64,000 bases of DNA from Hyphomicrobiales bacterium (GTDB lineage: Bacteria > Pseudomonadota > Alphaproteobacteria > Rhizobiales > Rhizobiaceae): assembly GCA_900471605.1 (NCBI GenBank), contig UCEY01000019.1, forward strand, positions 61,111-125,110, in the 5' to 3' direction. A program made the translations under genes and the position numbers. Below the pieces are notes generated by a model. That model saw nothing but the letters and a program-made list of their open reading frames with translations, had not been told where the DNA came from and searched no databases. Below, one piece after another: positions 32,656-41,470 of the stretch; within the stretch, counting starts at the first letter, position 1; the number at the start of each line of letters is the position of its first letter.

Positions 32656-34119
32656 ATGAGCCTTAGTTTTGATCCTGACAGCCTGTCGTTTCCAACAGGA
32701 CATTTCATCGGAGGCAAATTCGAGACTGCCGACGGCGTCATTCCTATGCATCGGCCCTCCGATGGCAAGGCCTATGCCGATTGTCCGGTCGCCGACGCCG
32801 ATCTGGTCGATCAGGCCGTGCAGGCCGCCAAAAAGGCCTTGAAGGACAGCAACTGGGGCGGAATTCGCCCGCGCGAGCGGTTGAAGGCATTGCATCGCTG
32901 GGCGGATCTGATCGAACAGAACGCCGTGGAACTCGCAAAACTGGAGGCCGTTTCCTCTACGCGGCCTGTCGGCCATCTGGTCGATGGTGACGTCGGTATT
33001 TCGGCCGAACAAATCCGCTTCTTCGCAGAATTCGCCGACAAGGAAGGCAGCGATCTCGTGCCGACCGACGACGGCAATCTCGGGATGATCATGACCGAGC
33101 CCTATGGTGTCGTCGGTGCCATCACGCCCTGGAATTTCCCGATCAACATGGCAGCCTGGAAGCTCGGCCCGGCGCTTGCAGCCGGCAATGCGGTGGTGCT
33201 GAAACCGTCCGAAATGACACCGTTCTCGACCATCCGGCTGGCGGAGCTCGCGGTTAAGGCCGGCATTCCGGCCGGGTTGATCAATATCGTCCTCGGCGAC
33301 GGCATGACGACCGGCAATGCGATTACCGGCCATCCGGATATCGCCAAGGTCAGCTTCACCGGCTCGACGCGCGCCGGCTCGGCGATCATGGAAAACATCG
33401 CCCGCACCGGCATCAAGCCGATGACGCTGGAGCTTGGCGGCAAGAGCCCGCAGCTCGTTTTCGCCGATGCCGATATGGACAAGGCCGCCGCGGCCGTGAC
33501 CGCGAGCATCACCAGCAATGCTGGTCAGGCTTGCGTCGCCGGATCGCGCCTGATCGTCGAGAAAAGCGTTGCCCCCCGGTTGATCGAGGCAATCCTGAAG
33601 AAGATGGCCGGTATCGTTCCCGGCCCCACCTGGGATGCCGCGAGCCAATATTCGCCCATCATTTCCGAGAGGCAGCGCCAGCGGATCGACGATATCATCG
33701 GCGCCTCCATTGCCGCCGGCGCCGAATGCCTGACGGGCGGGCGTTCCATGGACATGCCGGGATATTTCTATTCCCCGACGCTGATTGCCGGCGTCGATCA
33801 GAATTCTCCCGCCGTCATCGAGGAAATTTTTGGACCCGTGCTGACGCTGCAGACCTTCGAGGATGAAGACGAGGGAATGAGCCTTGCCGACCATCCGAGC
33901 TACGGGCTCGCCGCCGGCCTCTTCACCAGCGACCTGTCGCGCGCCATTCGCCTGACGCGAAGACTGCAGGCCGGCACGATCTGGGTCAACCGCTACGGCC
34001 GCTCGCGCGACCACATCCTGCCGACCGGCGGCTACAAGCAGTCCGGCATCGGCAAGGATCTCGGCCGGGAAGCATTCCAGGCCAACCGTAAGAGCAAGAG
34101 CGTCCTGATCAGCCTCTGA
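32656..34119 (+). CDS. NAD(P)-dependent aldehyde dehydrogenase
   Basis: A 487-residue ALDH. The active-site pieces are the oxyanion Asn in TPWNFPINM, Glu in LELGGKSPQ and the nucleophilic Cys in NAGQACVAGSR (about residue 290). The C-terminal NRYGRSRDHILPTGGYKQSG closes the oligomerisation region. ATG 32656 follows GGAGATGGACCG; a start at 32638 is possible but lacks a good site. The likely substrate is an aminoaldehyde or semialdehyde released by the amine oxidases of this region. Confidence 0.88.
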   Translation: MSLSFDPDSLSFPTGHFIGGKFETADGVIPMHRPSDGKAYADCPVADADLVDQAVQAAKKALKDSNWGGIRPRERLKALHRWADLIEQNAVELAKLEAVSSTRPVGHLVDGDVGISAEQIRFFAEFADKEGSDLVPTDDGNLGMIMTEPYGVVGAITPWNFPINMAAWKLGPALAAGNAVVLKPSEMTPFSTIRLAELAVKAGIPAGLINIVLGDGMTTGNAITGHPDIAKVSFTGSTRAGSAIMENIARTGIKPMTLELGGKSPQLVFADADMDKAAAAVTASITSNAGQACVAGSRLIVEKSVAPRLIEAILKKMAGIVPGPTWDAASQYSPIISERQRQRIDDIIGASIAAGAECLTGGRSMDMPGYFYSPTLIAGVDQNSPAVIEEIFGPVLTLQTFEDEDEGMSLADHPSYGLAAGLFTSDLSRAIRLTRRLQAGTIWVNRYGRSRDHILPTGGYKQSGIGKDLGREAFQANRKSKSVLISL

Positions 34120-34133
34120 GGATTTTTGACAAA

Positions 34134-35174
34134 ATGACAACACACAAGATTGCCCTGATCCCCGGCGACGGTATCGGCCGCGACATGGTCTCTGCCGCCT
34201 GGTCGGTGCTGCAGAAAGCCGCCGGCGCCCATGGTTTCGGCCTCGAAGGTACGGATTTCCCGTGGTCTTGCGCCTTCTACAAGGAAACCGGCGCGATGAT
34301 GCCGGCGAACGGGATCGAAACCCTGCGCGGCTTCGACGCCATCCTGCTCGGTGCCGTCGGCTGGCCGACGGAAGTGCCGGATTCGGTCTCGCTGCATGGT
34401 TTGCTCCTGCCGATCCGCAAGAGTTTTGTCCAATATGCGAATATCCGCCCGCACCGGCTGCTTTCCGGCGTCGAGGGGCCGCTGAAGACGACGGATTTCG
34501 ACATTCTCTGCATCCGTGAAAACACCGAGGGCGAATATTCCGGCGCCGGCGGCCGCATCCATCAGGGCGGCGCGGACGAAGTGGCGGTCGAAACCTCGAT
34601 CTTCACCCGCAAGGGCGTCGAGCGCATCCTACGCTTCGCCTTCGAGCAGGCCCGCACACGGCGCAGGAAACTCGCCTCGGTCACCAAGTCGAACGCCCAA
34701 AAGTATTCGATGGTGTTCTGGGATGACGTGACAAAGCAGCTTTCGGCCGAATATCCCGATGTCGAGGTCACCAGCTATCACATCGACGCCATGGCGGCGC
34801 GTATGGTGATGGCGCCAGAAACGCTTGATGTGGTCGTCGCCTCCAACCTGTTCGGCGACATCCTGACCGATCTCGGCGCCGCAATCCAGGGCGGTCTCGG
34901 TTTCGCAGCATCCGCCAATATCAACCCGGAGCGCAATGCGCCGTCCATGTTCGAACCCGTGCATGGTTCGGCGCCCGATATCGCCCATCTCGGCATCGCC
35001 AACCCCATCGCCACCGTCTGGTCCGGCGCCATGATGCTCGAGCATCTCGGTGAAAAGGACGCTGCCGCTGCCGTCATGAAAGCGATCGAAGCCGTGACCG
35101 CAAGCGGTATCGGCACGGTCCCCGGCAAGGACAAGACTGATGCCATTACCGCAGCGTTGCTCGCTGCGCTCTGA
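34134..35174 (+). CDS. Tartrate dehydrogenase/D-malate dehydrogenase-like decarboxylating enzyme
   Basis: A 346-residue member of the isocitrate/isopropylmalate dehydrogenase family. It begins with IALIPGDGIGRDMV, has YANIRPHRLL and RENTEGEYSGAGGRIHQG (the substrate loop typical of TtuC/DmlA), the catalytic Lys-Asn in SVTKSNAQKYSM, and the cofactor/metal segment SNLFGDILTDLGAAI. These enzymes oxidise tartrate, D-malate or a related 2-hydroxyacid with NAD and Mn2+. It lies between two aldehyde dehydrogenases (15-bp and 18-bp gaps), so it is part of the same operon and probably works on a hydroxyacid arising from it. Confidence 0.85.
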   Translation: MTTHKIALIPGDGIGRDMVSAAWSVLQKAAGAHGFGLEGTDFPWSCAFYKETGAMMPANGIETLRGFDAILLGAVGWPTEVPDSVSLHGLLLPIRKSFVQYANIRPHRLLSGVEGPLKTTDFDILCIRENTEGEYSGAGGRIHQGGADEVAVETSIFTRKGVERILRFAFEQARTRRRKLASVTKSNAQKYSMVFWDDVTKQLSAEYPDVEVTSYHIDAMAARMVMAPETLDVVVASNLFGDILTDLGAAIQGGLGFAASANINPERNAPSMFEPVHGSAPDIAHLGIANPIATVWSGAMMLEHLGEKDAAAAVMKAIEAVTASGIGTVPGKDKTDAITAALLAAL

Positions 35175-35191
35175 ACCCGAGGACCGGACAC

Positions 35192-36649
35192 ATGCAAAAT
35201 CTGAAGCTCGCCTCCCTGTTTCGCCAGCAAGGCCTGATCGGCGGCAGCTGGGTCGCCGCCGGCTCCGGCAAGACGGTCGAGGTTCTCGATCCGGCCAGCC
35301 AAGCGGTGATCGGCACCGTTCCCGACATGGGCGGTGACGAGACCCGCGCAGCGATCGAGGCCGCCAACAAGGCCTATCCGGCGTGGAAGAAGAAGACCCA
35401 TGCCGAGCGTGCCGCGCTGCTCGAAACCTGGTACGACCTGATGCACACGCATCTGGAAGACCTCGCGCTGATCCTGACGACCGAACAGGGCAAACCGCTC
35501 GACGAGGCGCGCGGTGAAATCCGCTATGGCGCCTCCTTCGTCAAATGGTTCGCGGAAGAGGCGCGCCGTATCGGCGGCTCGACCATTCCCTCGCCGACGC
35601 CGGACCGCCGCATCATCGTGCTCAAGGAGCCGGTCGGCGTCTGCGGCATCATCACGCCCTGGAATTTTCCGAATGCGATGATTACCCGCAAGATCGCACC
35701 AGCGCTCGCAGCAGGCTGCACCGTGGTGGTCAAGCCCTCGGAATTCACGCCCTATTCGGCGCTTGCGCTCGGCGTCCTCGCTGAAATGGCCGGCATTCCC
35801 GCCGGCGTGGTCAATATCGTCACCGGCATGCCGAAGGAAATCGGCAACGAGATCATGGCCAATACAACGGTTCGAAAAATCTCGTTCACCGGCTCGACTC
35901 CGGTCGGTTCGCTGTTGATGCGCGGGGCTGCCGACAGCATCAAGCGGCTGTCGCTGGAACTTGGCGGCAATGCACCTTTCATAGTTTTCGACGATGCCGA
36001 TCTCGATCTGGCGATCGAAGGCGCAATCATCTCGAAATTCCGCAATGGCGGCCAGACCTGCGTCTGCGCCAACCGCATCCTCGTACAGGCCGGCATCTAT
36101 GACCGGTTTGCCGAAAAGCTGACGGCGCACGTCGAAGCCATGAAGGTCGGCCCGGGCACGGAAGCAGGCGTCTCGATCGGTCCGATGATCAACGATGCGG
36201 CGATTGCCAAGATCAACCGCCATCTTGAGGATGCGATCGCCAAGGGCGCCAAGATCGTGACGGCCAAGCCCAACCTGCCGGCAGGCCGCCAATATACGGC
36301 TCCGGTCGTGCTGACCGGCGCCACGACGGACATGCAGCTCGCCAGTGAAGAGACTTTTGGCCCGGTAGCTCCCCTCTTCCGCTTCGAGACCGAGGAAGAA
36401 GCAATCGCGATTGCCAATGGCACGCCGTTCGGCCTCGCGGCCTATTTCTACACGGAAAGCCTTAAGCGCGCCTGGCGCGTCGGCGAGGCACTGGAATTCG
36501 GCATGGTCGGGCTGAATACCGGAATGATCTCGACCGAGGTTGCGCCGTTTGGCGGCGTCAAGCAGTCCGGCCTCGGCCGAGAAGGCTCGCAGCTCGGGAT
36601 CGACGAATATCTGGAGGTGAAGACGTTTCATATGGGCGGGCTGAACTGA
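35192..36649 (+). CDS. Succinate-semialdehyde dehydrogenase-like ALDH
   Basis: A 485-residue aldehyde dehydrogenase of the GabD group. It has TPWNFPNAM, the general-base Glu in LSLELGGNAPF, and Cys in NGGQTCVCANRI. The C-terminal SEVAPFGGVKQSGLGREGS-like ending (STEVAPFGGVKQSGLG) is characteristic of SSADH. It turns succinate semialdehyde to succinate in relatives, which would link putrescine or GABA breakdown to the TCA cycle. It is the last gene of the operon from 30053 and is followed by a hairpin terminator. Confidence 0.87.
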   Translation: MQNLKLASLFRQQGLIGGSWVAAGSGKTVEVLDPASQAVIGTVPDMGGDETRAAIEAANKAYPAWKKKTHAERAALLETWYDLMHTHLEDLALILTTEQGKPLDEARGEIRYGASFVKWFAEEARRIGGSTIPSPTPDRRIIVLKEPVGVCGIITPWNFPNAMITRKIAPALAAGCTVVVKPSEFTPYSALALGVLAEMAGIPAGVVNIVTGMPKEIGNEIMANTTVRKISFTGSTPVGSLLMRGAADSIKRLSLELGGNAPFIVFDDADLDLAIEGAIISKFRNGGQTCVCANRILVQAGIYDRFAEKLTAHVEAMKVGPGTEAGVSIGPMINDAAIAKINRHLEDAIAKGAKIVTAKPNLPAGRQYTAPVVLTGATTDMQLASEETFGPVAPLFRFETEEEAIAIANGTPFGLAAYFYTESLKRAWRVGEALEFGMVGLNTGMISTEVAPFGGVKQSGLGREGSQLGIDEYLEVKTFHMGGLN

Positions 36650-36672
36650 GCCTGCCTCCAAAGAGACAAACA

Positions 36673-36706
36673 AAAAACCGAGGCTGCGATCACAGCCCCG
36701 GTTTTT
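36673..36706. terminator. Bidirectional terminator
   Basis: Stem AAAAACCGAGGCTG (36673-36686) and CAGCCCCGGTTTTT (36693-36706) with one mismatch and a 6-nt loop. It has a T-run on the plus strand and an A-run whose complement serves the minus strand. It lies between the converging aldehyde dehydrogenase (ends 36649) and PuuB-like gene (ends 36734), so it can stop both. Confidence 0.85.
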
Positions 36707-36733
36707 GTTTCAGATGATGACGAACCGCTCCTG

Positions 36734-38008
36734 TCACTGAACCTTGTCGATCATCTTGTAATAAAGCCCGACCAGCGGCAGGAACCAGGGTTTGCCGAAA
36801 TGGCCCGGCACGGCCGGCCATTCGAGCCCCTTCACTGGATTACGGTCCGGACGGCCGAGAATCGCGTCGGCGATCGTCATGCCGAGATGGGTCGAAAGCT
36901 GCGCCCCGTGACCGGAATAGCCCATCGCGTACCAGAGCCCGTCATGAAAACCGGCGCGCGGATAACGGTCCTTGGTGATATCGACCAGACCGCCCCAGCA
37001 ATAATCGATCTCGACATGCGCAAGCTGCGGAAAGATCCGAGTGAGACTTTCACGCAGGATGGCGCCGCTCTTGGCATCCGAACGCTGGTCCGAGGTCGCC
37101 GAAAAGCGTGCGCGGCCACCGAAGATCAGCCGATTATCCGGCGACAGGCGCCAATAATTGCCGATATTCATGCTGTTGACGCAGGTGCGGTTGCCCGGCA
37201 TCGTCGCAGCGACTTCCTGATCCGTCAGCGGTCGCGTGGCGATGATGAAACTGCCGACGGCCATGATCCGGCGGCGGAAATAGCCGAAATTCGGTGTCGT
37301 ATAGGCGCCGCTCGCCATCAAGACATTGTCGGCGGTGACCGAACCCTTGGCGGTTTTCAGGACGTGCCTGCCGGCGGATTTCGAGATGTCGGCAACAGTC
37401 GCCTTTTCGACGATGATGGCACCGCGCCGTTTGGCCGCCTCGGCGAGACCGACGACGTAACGCCCCATATGCATCATCGCGCTCTTCTTCGACAGCATGG
37501 CGCCGTGAAATGGCGATCCGATCTCGCGTTTGAGGTCTTCCGGCGACAGAAGCGCCGTATCCGGATCAACCTCCGCATAGACTGCCTCGAAGTTTTTCGC
37601 TAATCCCTCGAAATGCTGCGGCTTGGAGGCAAGCTTCAGCTTGCCTGCGCGGCGGAAATTGCAGTCTATGCCTTCTTCGGCAATGATCGCTTCCAGCGTA
37701 TCGATCGAAGCGTCGAGCGCCTTGTAGAGCGCGATCGCGCGCTCCTTGCCGAGCTCCTGCTTCGCGGACAGATAGCTGTGCGCGAGGCCATTGTTCAGGT
37801 GTCCGCCATTGCGGCCGGATGCGCCGAAACCGACCATCTCCGCCTCCAGCACGACGACCTTGGCACCGGCCATTGCAAGCTGCCGTGCCGCACCGAGCCC
37901 AGTGAAGCCACCGCCGACCACCGCGACATCGTAGTGGCCTTCGATCGGCCCATCGACGGCGCCCATAAAACGGGGCGCCGTATCATGCCAGTAGGAGACG
38001 TATTTCAT
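36734..38008 (-). CDS. FAD-dependent amine oxidoreductase (PuuB-like)
   Basis: A 424-residue DAO-family flavoenzyme. The FAD loop is AVVGGGFTGLGAARQL (about residues 28-43), followed by GASGRNGGHLNNGL, the motif of gamma-glutamylputrescine and related oxidases. The C-terminal GYSGHGAQLSTHLG closes the FAD site. It oxidises the amino group of a polyamine or N-modified amine to an aldehyde. It lies downstream of the HAD gene on the minus strand (17-bp gap), a two-gene unit. Nearby aldehyde dehydrogenases and an aminotransferase fit a polyamine-type pathway. Confidence 0.87.
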   Translation of the reverse strand: MKYVSYWHDTAPRFMGAVDGPIEGHYDVAVVGGGFTGLGAARQLAMAGAKVVVLEAEMVGFGASGRNGGHLNNGLAHSYLSAKQELGKERAIALYKALDASIDTLEAIIAEEGIDCNFRRAGKLKLASKPQHFEGLAKNFEAVYAEVDPDTALLSPEDLKREIGSPFHGAMLSKKSAMMHMGRYVVGLAEAAKRRGAIIVEKATVADISKSAGRHVLKTAKGSVTADNVLMASGAYTTPNFGYFRRRIMAVGSFIIATRPLTDQEVAATMPGNRTCVNSMNIGNYWRLSPDNRLIFGGRARFSATSDQRSDAKSGAILRESLTRIFPQLAHVEIDYCWGGLVDITKDRYPRAGFHDGLWYAMGYSGHGAQLSTHLGMTIADAILGRPDRNPVKGLEWPAVPGHFGKPWFLPLVGLYYKMIDKVQ

Positions 38009-38025
38009 CGGCTTGCGCCTTTCCG

Positions 38026-38694
38026 TTAGAGACCGACGACGCCCGCAAGGCCAGAAATGTCAGCAATTTCAGTATAGCCATAATAGGGATTGGCCGGCTC
38101 ATGGCCACGGTTCACCCAGACCTTGTTCTTGATACCGAGATCATGCGCCGACATCAGGTCATAGCGGAAGGACGAGGAGCAATGCAGGACGTCTTCCGGG
38201 CCGCAGCCGAGCATGTCGAACATATATTCAAAGGCCTGGAAGCGCGGCTTGTAGGCGTTCGCCTGCTCGGCCGTGTAGACGGCATGGAAGGGGGCGCCGA
38301 GCTTGGCGACGTTGGACGGGATCTGGTCGTTCATCGCGTTGGAGAGGATAACGAGCGGAATTTCCTTGGCGACCTTGGCAAGACCAGCCGGAACATCGGC
38401 ATGCGGCCCCCAGGTCGGCACGCGCTCATAGACCATCCTGGCGTCCTCGTCCTTGAAGGCAACGCCATTGCGCTTGCAGGTCCGCTCCAGTGAATTGTGG
38501 ACGACTTCGGCGTACGGCTTCCAGGCGCCCATGATCTCGTCAACCCGGTAGCCCGCAAAGTTCTTGATGAATTCCAGCATGGCCGGCTCTTCGAGACGAT
38601 CACCATAAAGATCGCGGGCGGCCTCGGCCATCTGGAAGTTGATGAGCGTGCCGTGGCAGTCGAAGGTGATGTATTTCGGGCGGAATGTCGTCAT
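38026..38694 (-). CDS. HAD-family haloacid-dehalogenase-type hydrolase 1
   Basis: A 222-residue HAD protein. Motif I reads ITFDCHGTLINF with the nucleophilic Asp, motif II has the Ser in ILSNAMND, motif III the Lys in AYKPRFQAFEY, and motif IV the acidic part in FRYDLMSAHDLG. The layout is that of type II 2-haloacid dehalogenases, but annotated relatives in amine clusters probably act on other substrates. ATG 38694 was chosen because homology begins there; the frame opens 9 codons earlier. It precedes the PuuB-like gene in the same operon. Confidence 0.85.
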   Translation of the reverse strand: MTTFRPKYITFDCHGTLINFQMAEAARDLYGDRLEEPAMLEFIKNFAGYRVDEIMGAWKPYAEVVHNSLERTCKRNGVAFKDEDARMVYERVPTWGPHADVPAGLAKVAKEIPLVILSNAMNDQIPSNVAKLGAPFHAVYTAEQANAYKPRFQAFEYMFDMLGCGPEDVLHCSSSFRYDLMSAHDLGIKNKVWVNRGHEPANPYYGYTEIADISGLAGVVGL

Positions 38695-39008
38695 GCGCTT
38701 CGTCCTTGCGTGATGGCCCATCGAGCCTTTCGAGTGATGACACGATCATAAGGCCGCTTCCGGCATCATCGCCGACTGATTTGCCGAAATCCGAAGCAGA
38801 AAGTTTCGTATCACGGCGCTGGTTTGGCATTTGCTTGCAGATCAGGCCGTCTGGAAGGGCTTGCCCAGGTCCTTGTCGCGGCCCCACGGCATAAGATGCG
38901 GTCCCGCCCCGCTGCTTTGGCGAAAGATACCGCCACCGATACCGCCTTCGGATAATCTTCCGGTCCCTTCACCTCGAAACTTGAGTCAGAAAAGGGAGAG
39001 CATTGTCC

Positions 39009-39845
39009 ATGCAAGTCGGGGACATCGAAACCAGAGCCTTCGGAGGCGAGCACCTGGATGGCGCAGTCCGTCTTTCACGCGAAGCCGGCTGGCCGCATCG
39101 CCTGGAAGATTGGCAGGTCGTGCTTGATGTCAGCAAAGGTGTCGTGGCACTGGACGAGACCGGAAAGGTCGTCGGCACCACATTGATGACCTCTTATGGC
39201 GATGACTGCGCCACGATCAATATGGTGATCGTCGATGCCAGCATGCGCGGCCGCGGTGTTGGCCGTAGGTTGATGGACGAGGCACTTAGCCTTGGCGGCA
39301 CGCGCCCTCTCCGGCTTGTCGCCACCGCCGACGGCTTGCCGCTGTACGAAAAGCTCGGTTTTCGCGAAACCGGCAGTGTATTCCAGCATCAGGGAGTGGT
39401 GGGCCAGGTCCCGCCTTCGGCCCATGTTGATGCTGCAACCGCAGCTGATGTGGCTGAAATTACTGCCATCGATCGGGATGCTTTTGGCGCCGACCGTTCT
39501 TCGCTGATTTCCAAACTTGCCGAGATCGGGGAATTCGCCGTCATCCGCCGCGACGGCAGGATCATCGGCTTTGCCTGCATCCGTGCTTTCGGACGGGGCC
39601 AAGTTATTGGGCCTGTCGCAGCGACCACGATTGAAGACGCCAAGGCGCTTGTAGCGCATTTCATGAACCGCAGGACCGGTGCCTTCCTCAGAGTCGATAC
39701 CGGAAATGCCGCGCTCGCCTCCTGGCTTTCGGAACATTCGCTTGCCCATGTCGGCGGCGGCGTCGCGATGGCGCGCCCTGCGCCGACACGCGCTCGCAAC
39801 TCGACCTTCATCACTTTCGCACTGGCCAACCAGGCCCTCGGCTGA
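39009..39845 (+). CDS. GNAT-family N-acetyltransferase 2
   Basis: A 278-residue protein with an N-terminal GNAT domain. The acetyl-CoA pyrophosphate loop is MRGRGVGRRLMDEAL near residues 80-94. A C-terminal domain follows (FGRGQVIGPVAATTIEDA). It is a clear relative of the copy at 28901, sharing GWPHR..DW and the FGRG motif. It could instead start at TTG 39003, which lies 4 bp after GGGAG; ATG 39009 has a 10-bp spacing. It is directly followed (13 bp) by the aminotransferase, so it probably acts on the same amine. Confidence 0.85.
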   Translation: MQVGDIETRAFGGEHLDGAVRLSREAGWPHRLEDWQVVLDVSKGVVALDETGKVVGTTLMTSYGDDCATINMVIVDASMRGRGVGRRLMDEALSLGGTRPLRLVATADGLPLYEKLGFRETGSVFQHQGVVGQVPPSAHVDAATAADVAEITAIDRDAFGADRSSLISKLAEIGEFAVIRRDGRIIGFACIRAFGRGQVIGPVAATTIEDAKALVAHFMNRRTGAFLRVDTGNAALASWLSEHSLAHVGGGVAMARPAPTRARNSTFITFALANQALG

Positions 39846-39858
39846 TCCGGAGAAAATC

Positions 39859-41235
39859 ATGCTCAGCAATTCGCTCATCGAACTCGATCGTGCCCATCTG
39901 GTCCATCCCGTCGCGTCCTATCGCGGCCATGAGCAGCAGGGCGTGCGCGTTCTCTCGTCAGCCAAGGGTGCGACCGTCACCGATGCACAGGGCCGCCGGC
40001 TCATTGACGGCTTTGCCGGCCTCTGGTGCGTCAACGCGGGTTATGGCCACGATTCCATCGTCGAGGCGGCAGCCCGCCAGATGCGCGAGCTTCCCTATGC
40101 GACCGCCTATTTCGGCCTCGGCTCCGAATCTGCTATCCGGCTTGCCGCAGAACTTGCCGAACGTGCGCCGGGCGATCTCGACCATGTCTATTTCACGCTT
40201 GGCGGTTCGGACGCTGTCGACAGCACGATCCGCTTCATTCGCTATTACTGGTTTGCCAAAGGCCAGCCGCAGCGCGACCAGTTCATTTCCGTCGAACAGG
40301 GGTATCACGGTTCTTCGACTGTCGGCGCCGGCCTCACCGCGTTGCCGAATTTCCATGCAGGTTTCGGCATTCCCTTTGACTGGCAGCACAAGATTCCGTC
40401 GCCTTACCCCTATCGCAACCCGGTCGGCCAGGATCCACAGGCCATCATCAACGCATCGCTTGCCGCATTGAAGGCAAAGATCGAGACCGTTGGTGCCGAT
40501 CGCATCGCGGCCTTCTACATGGAACCGATCCAGGGCTCCGGCGGCGTCATCGTTCCGCCGAAGGGCTGGATGAAAGCTATCCGCAACCTCTGCAAGGAAT
40601 ACGGGATCCTGTTTGTCGCAGACGAAGTGATCACCGGATTCGGCCGCACCGGACCGCTGTTTGCCTGCTCGGAGGACGATATCGTTCCCGATTTCATGAC
40701 GACGGCAAAAGGCCTGACCTCGGGTTACGTGCCGATGGGCGCGGTCTTCATGGCCGACCACGTATATCAGGTTATCGCCGATGGTGCCGGCGCATCAGCC
40801 GTCGGGCACGGCTACACCTATTCGGCCCATCCGGTCAGCGCAGCTGTCGGCCTGGAGGTGCTGAAGCTCTATGAAGGCGGCTTGCTTGAAAATGGCGTGA
40901 AGGCCGGAGCGAGGCTCATGGCAGGTCTCGAAATCCTGAAGGATCATCCGCTGGTCGGCGACGTCCGCGGGCGCGGCATGCTGGCCGCAATCGAACTGGT
41001 GACCGACAAGGCGGCCAAGACGCCGCTTCCTGCTGAAGCGGTGCCGGCTCGTCGCGTGTTTGATCGCGCTTGGGAAAATGGGCTGATCATCCGCGCTTTC
41101 GCCAATGGCGCGATCGGTTATGCACCACCGCTCTGCTGCACGGAGGCCGAGATCGACGCGATCGTCGAGCGCACCAGGAAGACCTTGGATCAGACCCTTG
41201 AAGATCCGGATGTCCGCAAGGCAGTGAAGGCCTGA
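39859..41235 (+). CDS. Class III aminotransferase (beta-alanine/putrescine-pyruvate type)
   Basis: A 458-residue PLP-dependent omega-aminotransferase. It has DGFAGLWCVNAGYG near the N-terminus, a phosphate-binding GGSDAVDS, the acidic VADEVITGFGRTG (Asp binding the pyridine nitrogen), and Schiff-base Lys in TTAKGLTSG. ATG 39859 follows CCGGAGAAAATC; the frame open to 39679 lies in the previous gene. It moves the terminal amino group of a diamine or omega-amino acid to pyruvate. Its neighbours, a GNAT enzyme and a HAD protein, form one transcription direction. Confidence 0.88.
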   Translation: MLSNSLIELDRAHLVHPVASYRGHEQQGVRVLSSAKGATVTDAQGRRLIDGFAGLWCVNAGYGHDSIVEAAARQMRELPYATAYFGLGSESAIRLAAELAERAPGDLDHVYFTLGGSDAVDSTIRFIRYYWFAKGQPQRDQFISVEQGYHGSSTVGAGLTALPNFHAGFGIPFDWQHKIPSPYPYRNPVGQDPQAIINASLAALKAKIETVGADRIAAFYMEPIQGSGGVIVPPKGWMKAIRNLCKEYGILFVADEVITGFGRTGPLFACSEDDIVPDFMTTAKGLTSGYVPMGAVFMADHVYQVIADGAGASAVGHGYTYSAHPVSAAVGLEVLKLYEGGLLENGVKAGARLMAGLEILKDHPLVGDVRGRGMLAAIELVTDKAAKTPLPAEAVPARRVFDRAWENGLIIRAFANGAIGYAPPLCCTEAEIDAIVERTRKTLDQTLEDPDVRKAVKA

Positions 41236-41470
41236 TTCCCGACTTCGGTGCTGGCGGCCGAAATACCGTCAGCAGCCCGAATTCGGAATTTTGTGCCGGG
41301 CCGCACGGCCGATTCGGCGAATATCGTTCTGCCGAACTGGCAGTATCCTAGTTAACGAGACCTTGAGGCCCCGAAAAATCGGGATTTTCCGCAAAAGCGC
41401 CCAAGGCCGGGAAAAGCATATTCTTTCGCAGGAGGTCTTCGAGACCGCTACCGCGACATCAAGTGGGGAT

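Noticed and set aside
32593..34143. 516-codon minus-strand frame
   Set aside because: It is antisense to the aldehyde dehydrogenase at 32656.
34778..36673. 631-codon minus-strand frame
   Set aside because: It is an antisense frame of the tartrate-dehydrogenase-like and SSADH genes, with Arg/Asp/Gly-rich sequence and no domain.
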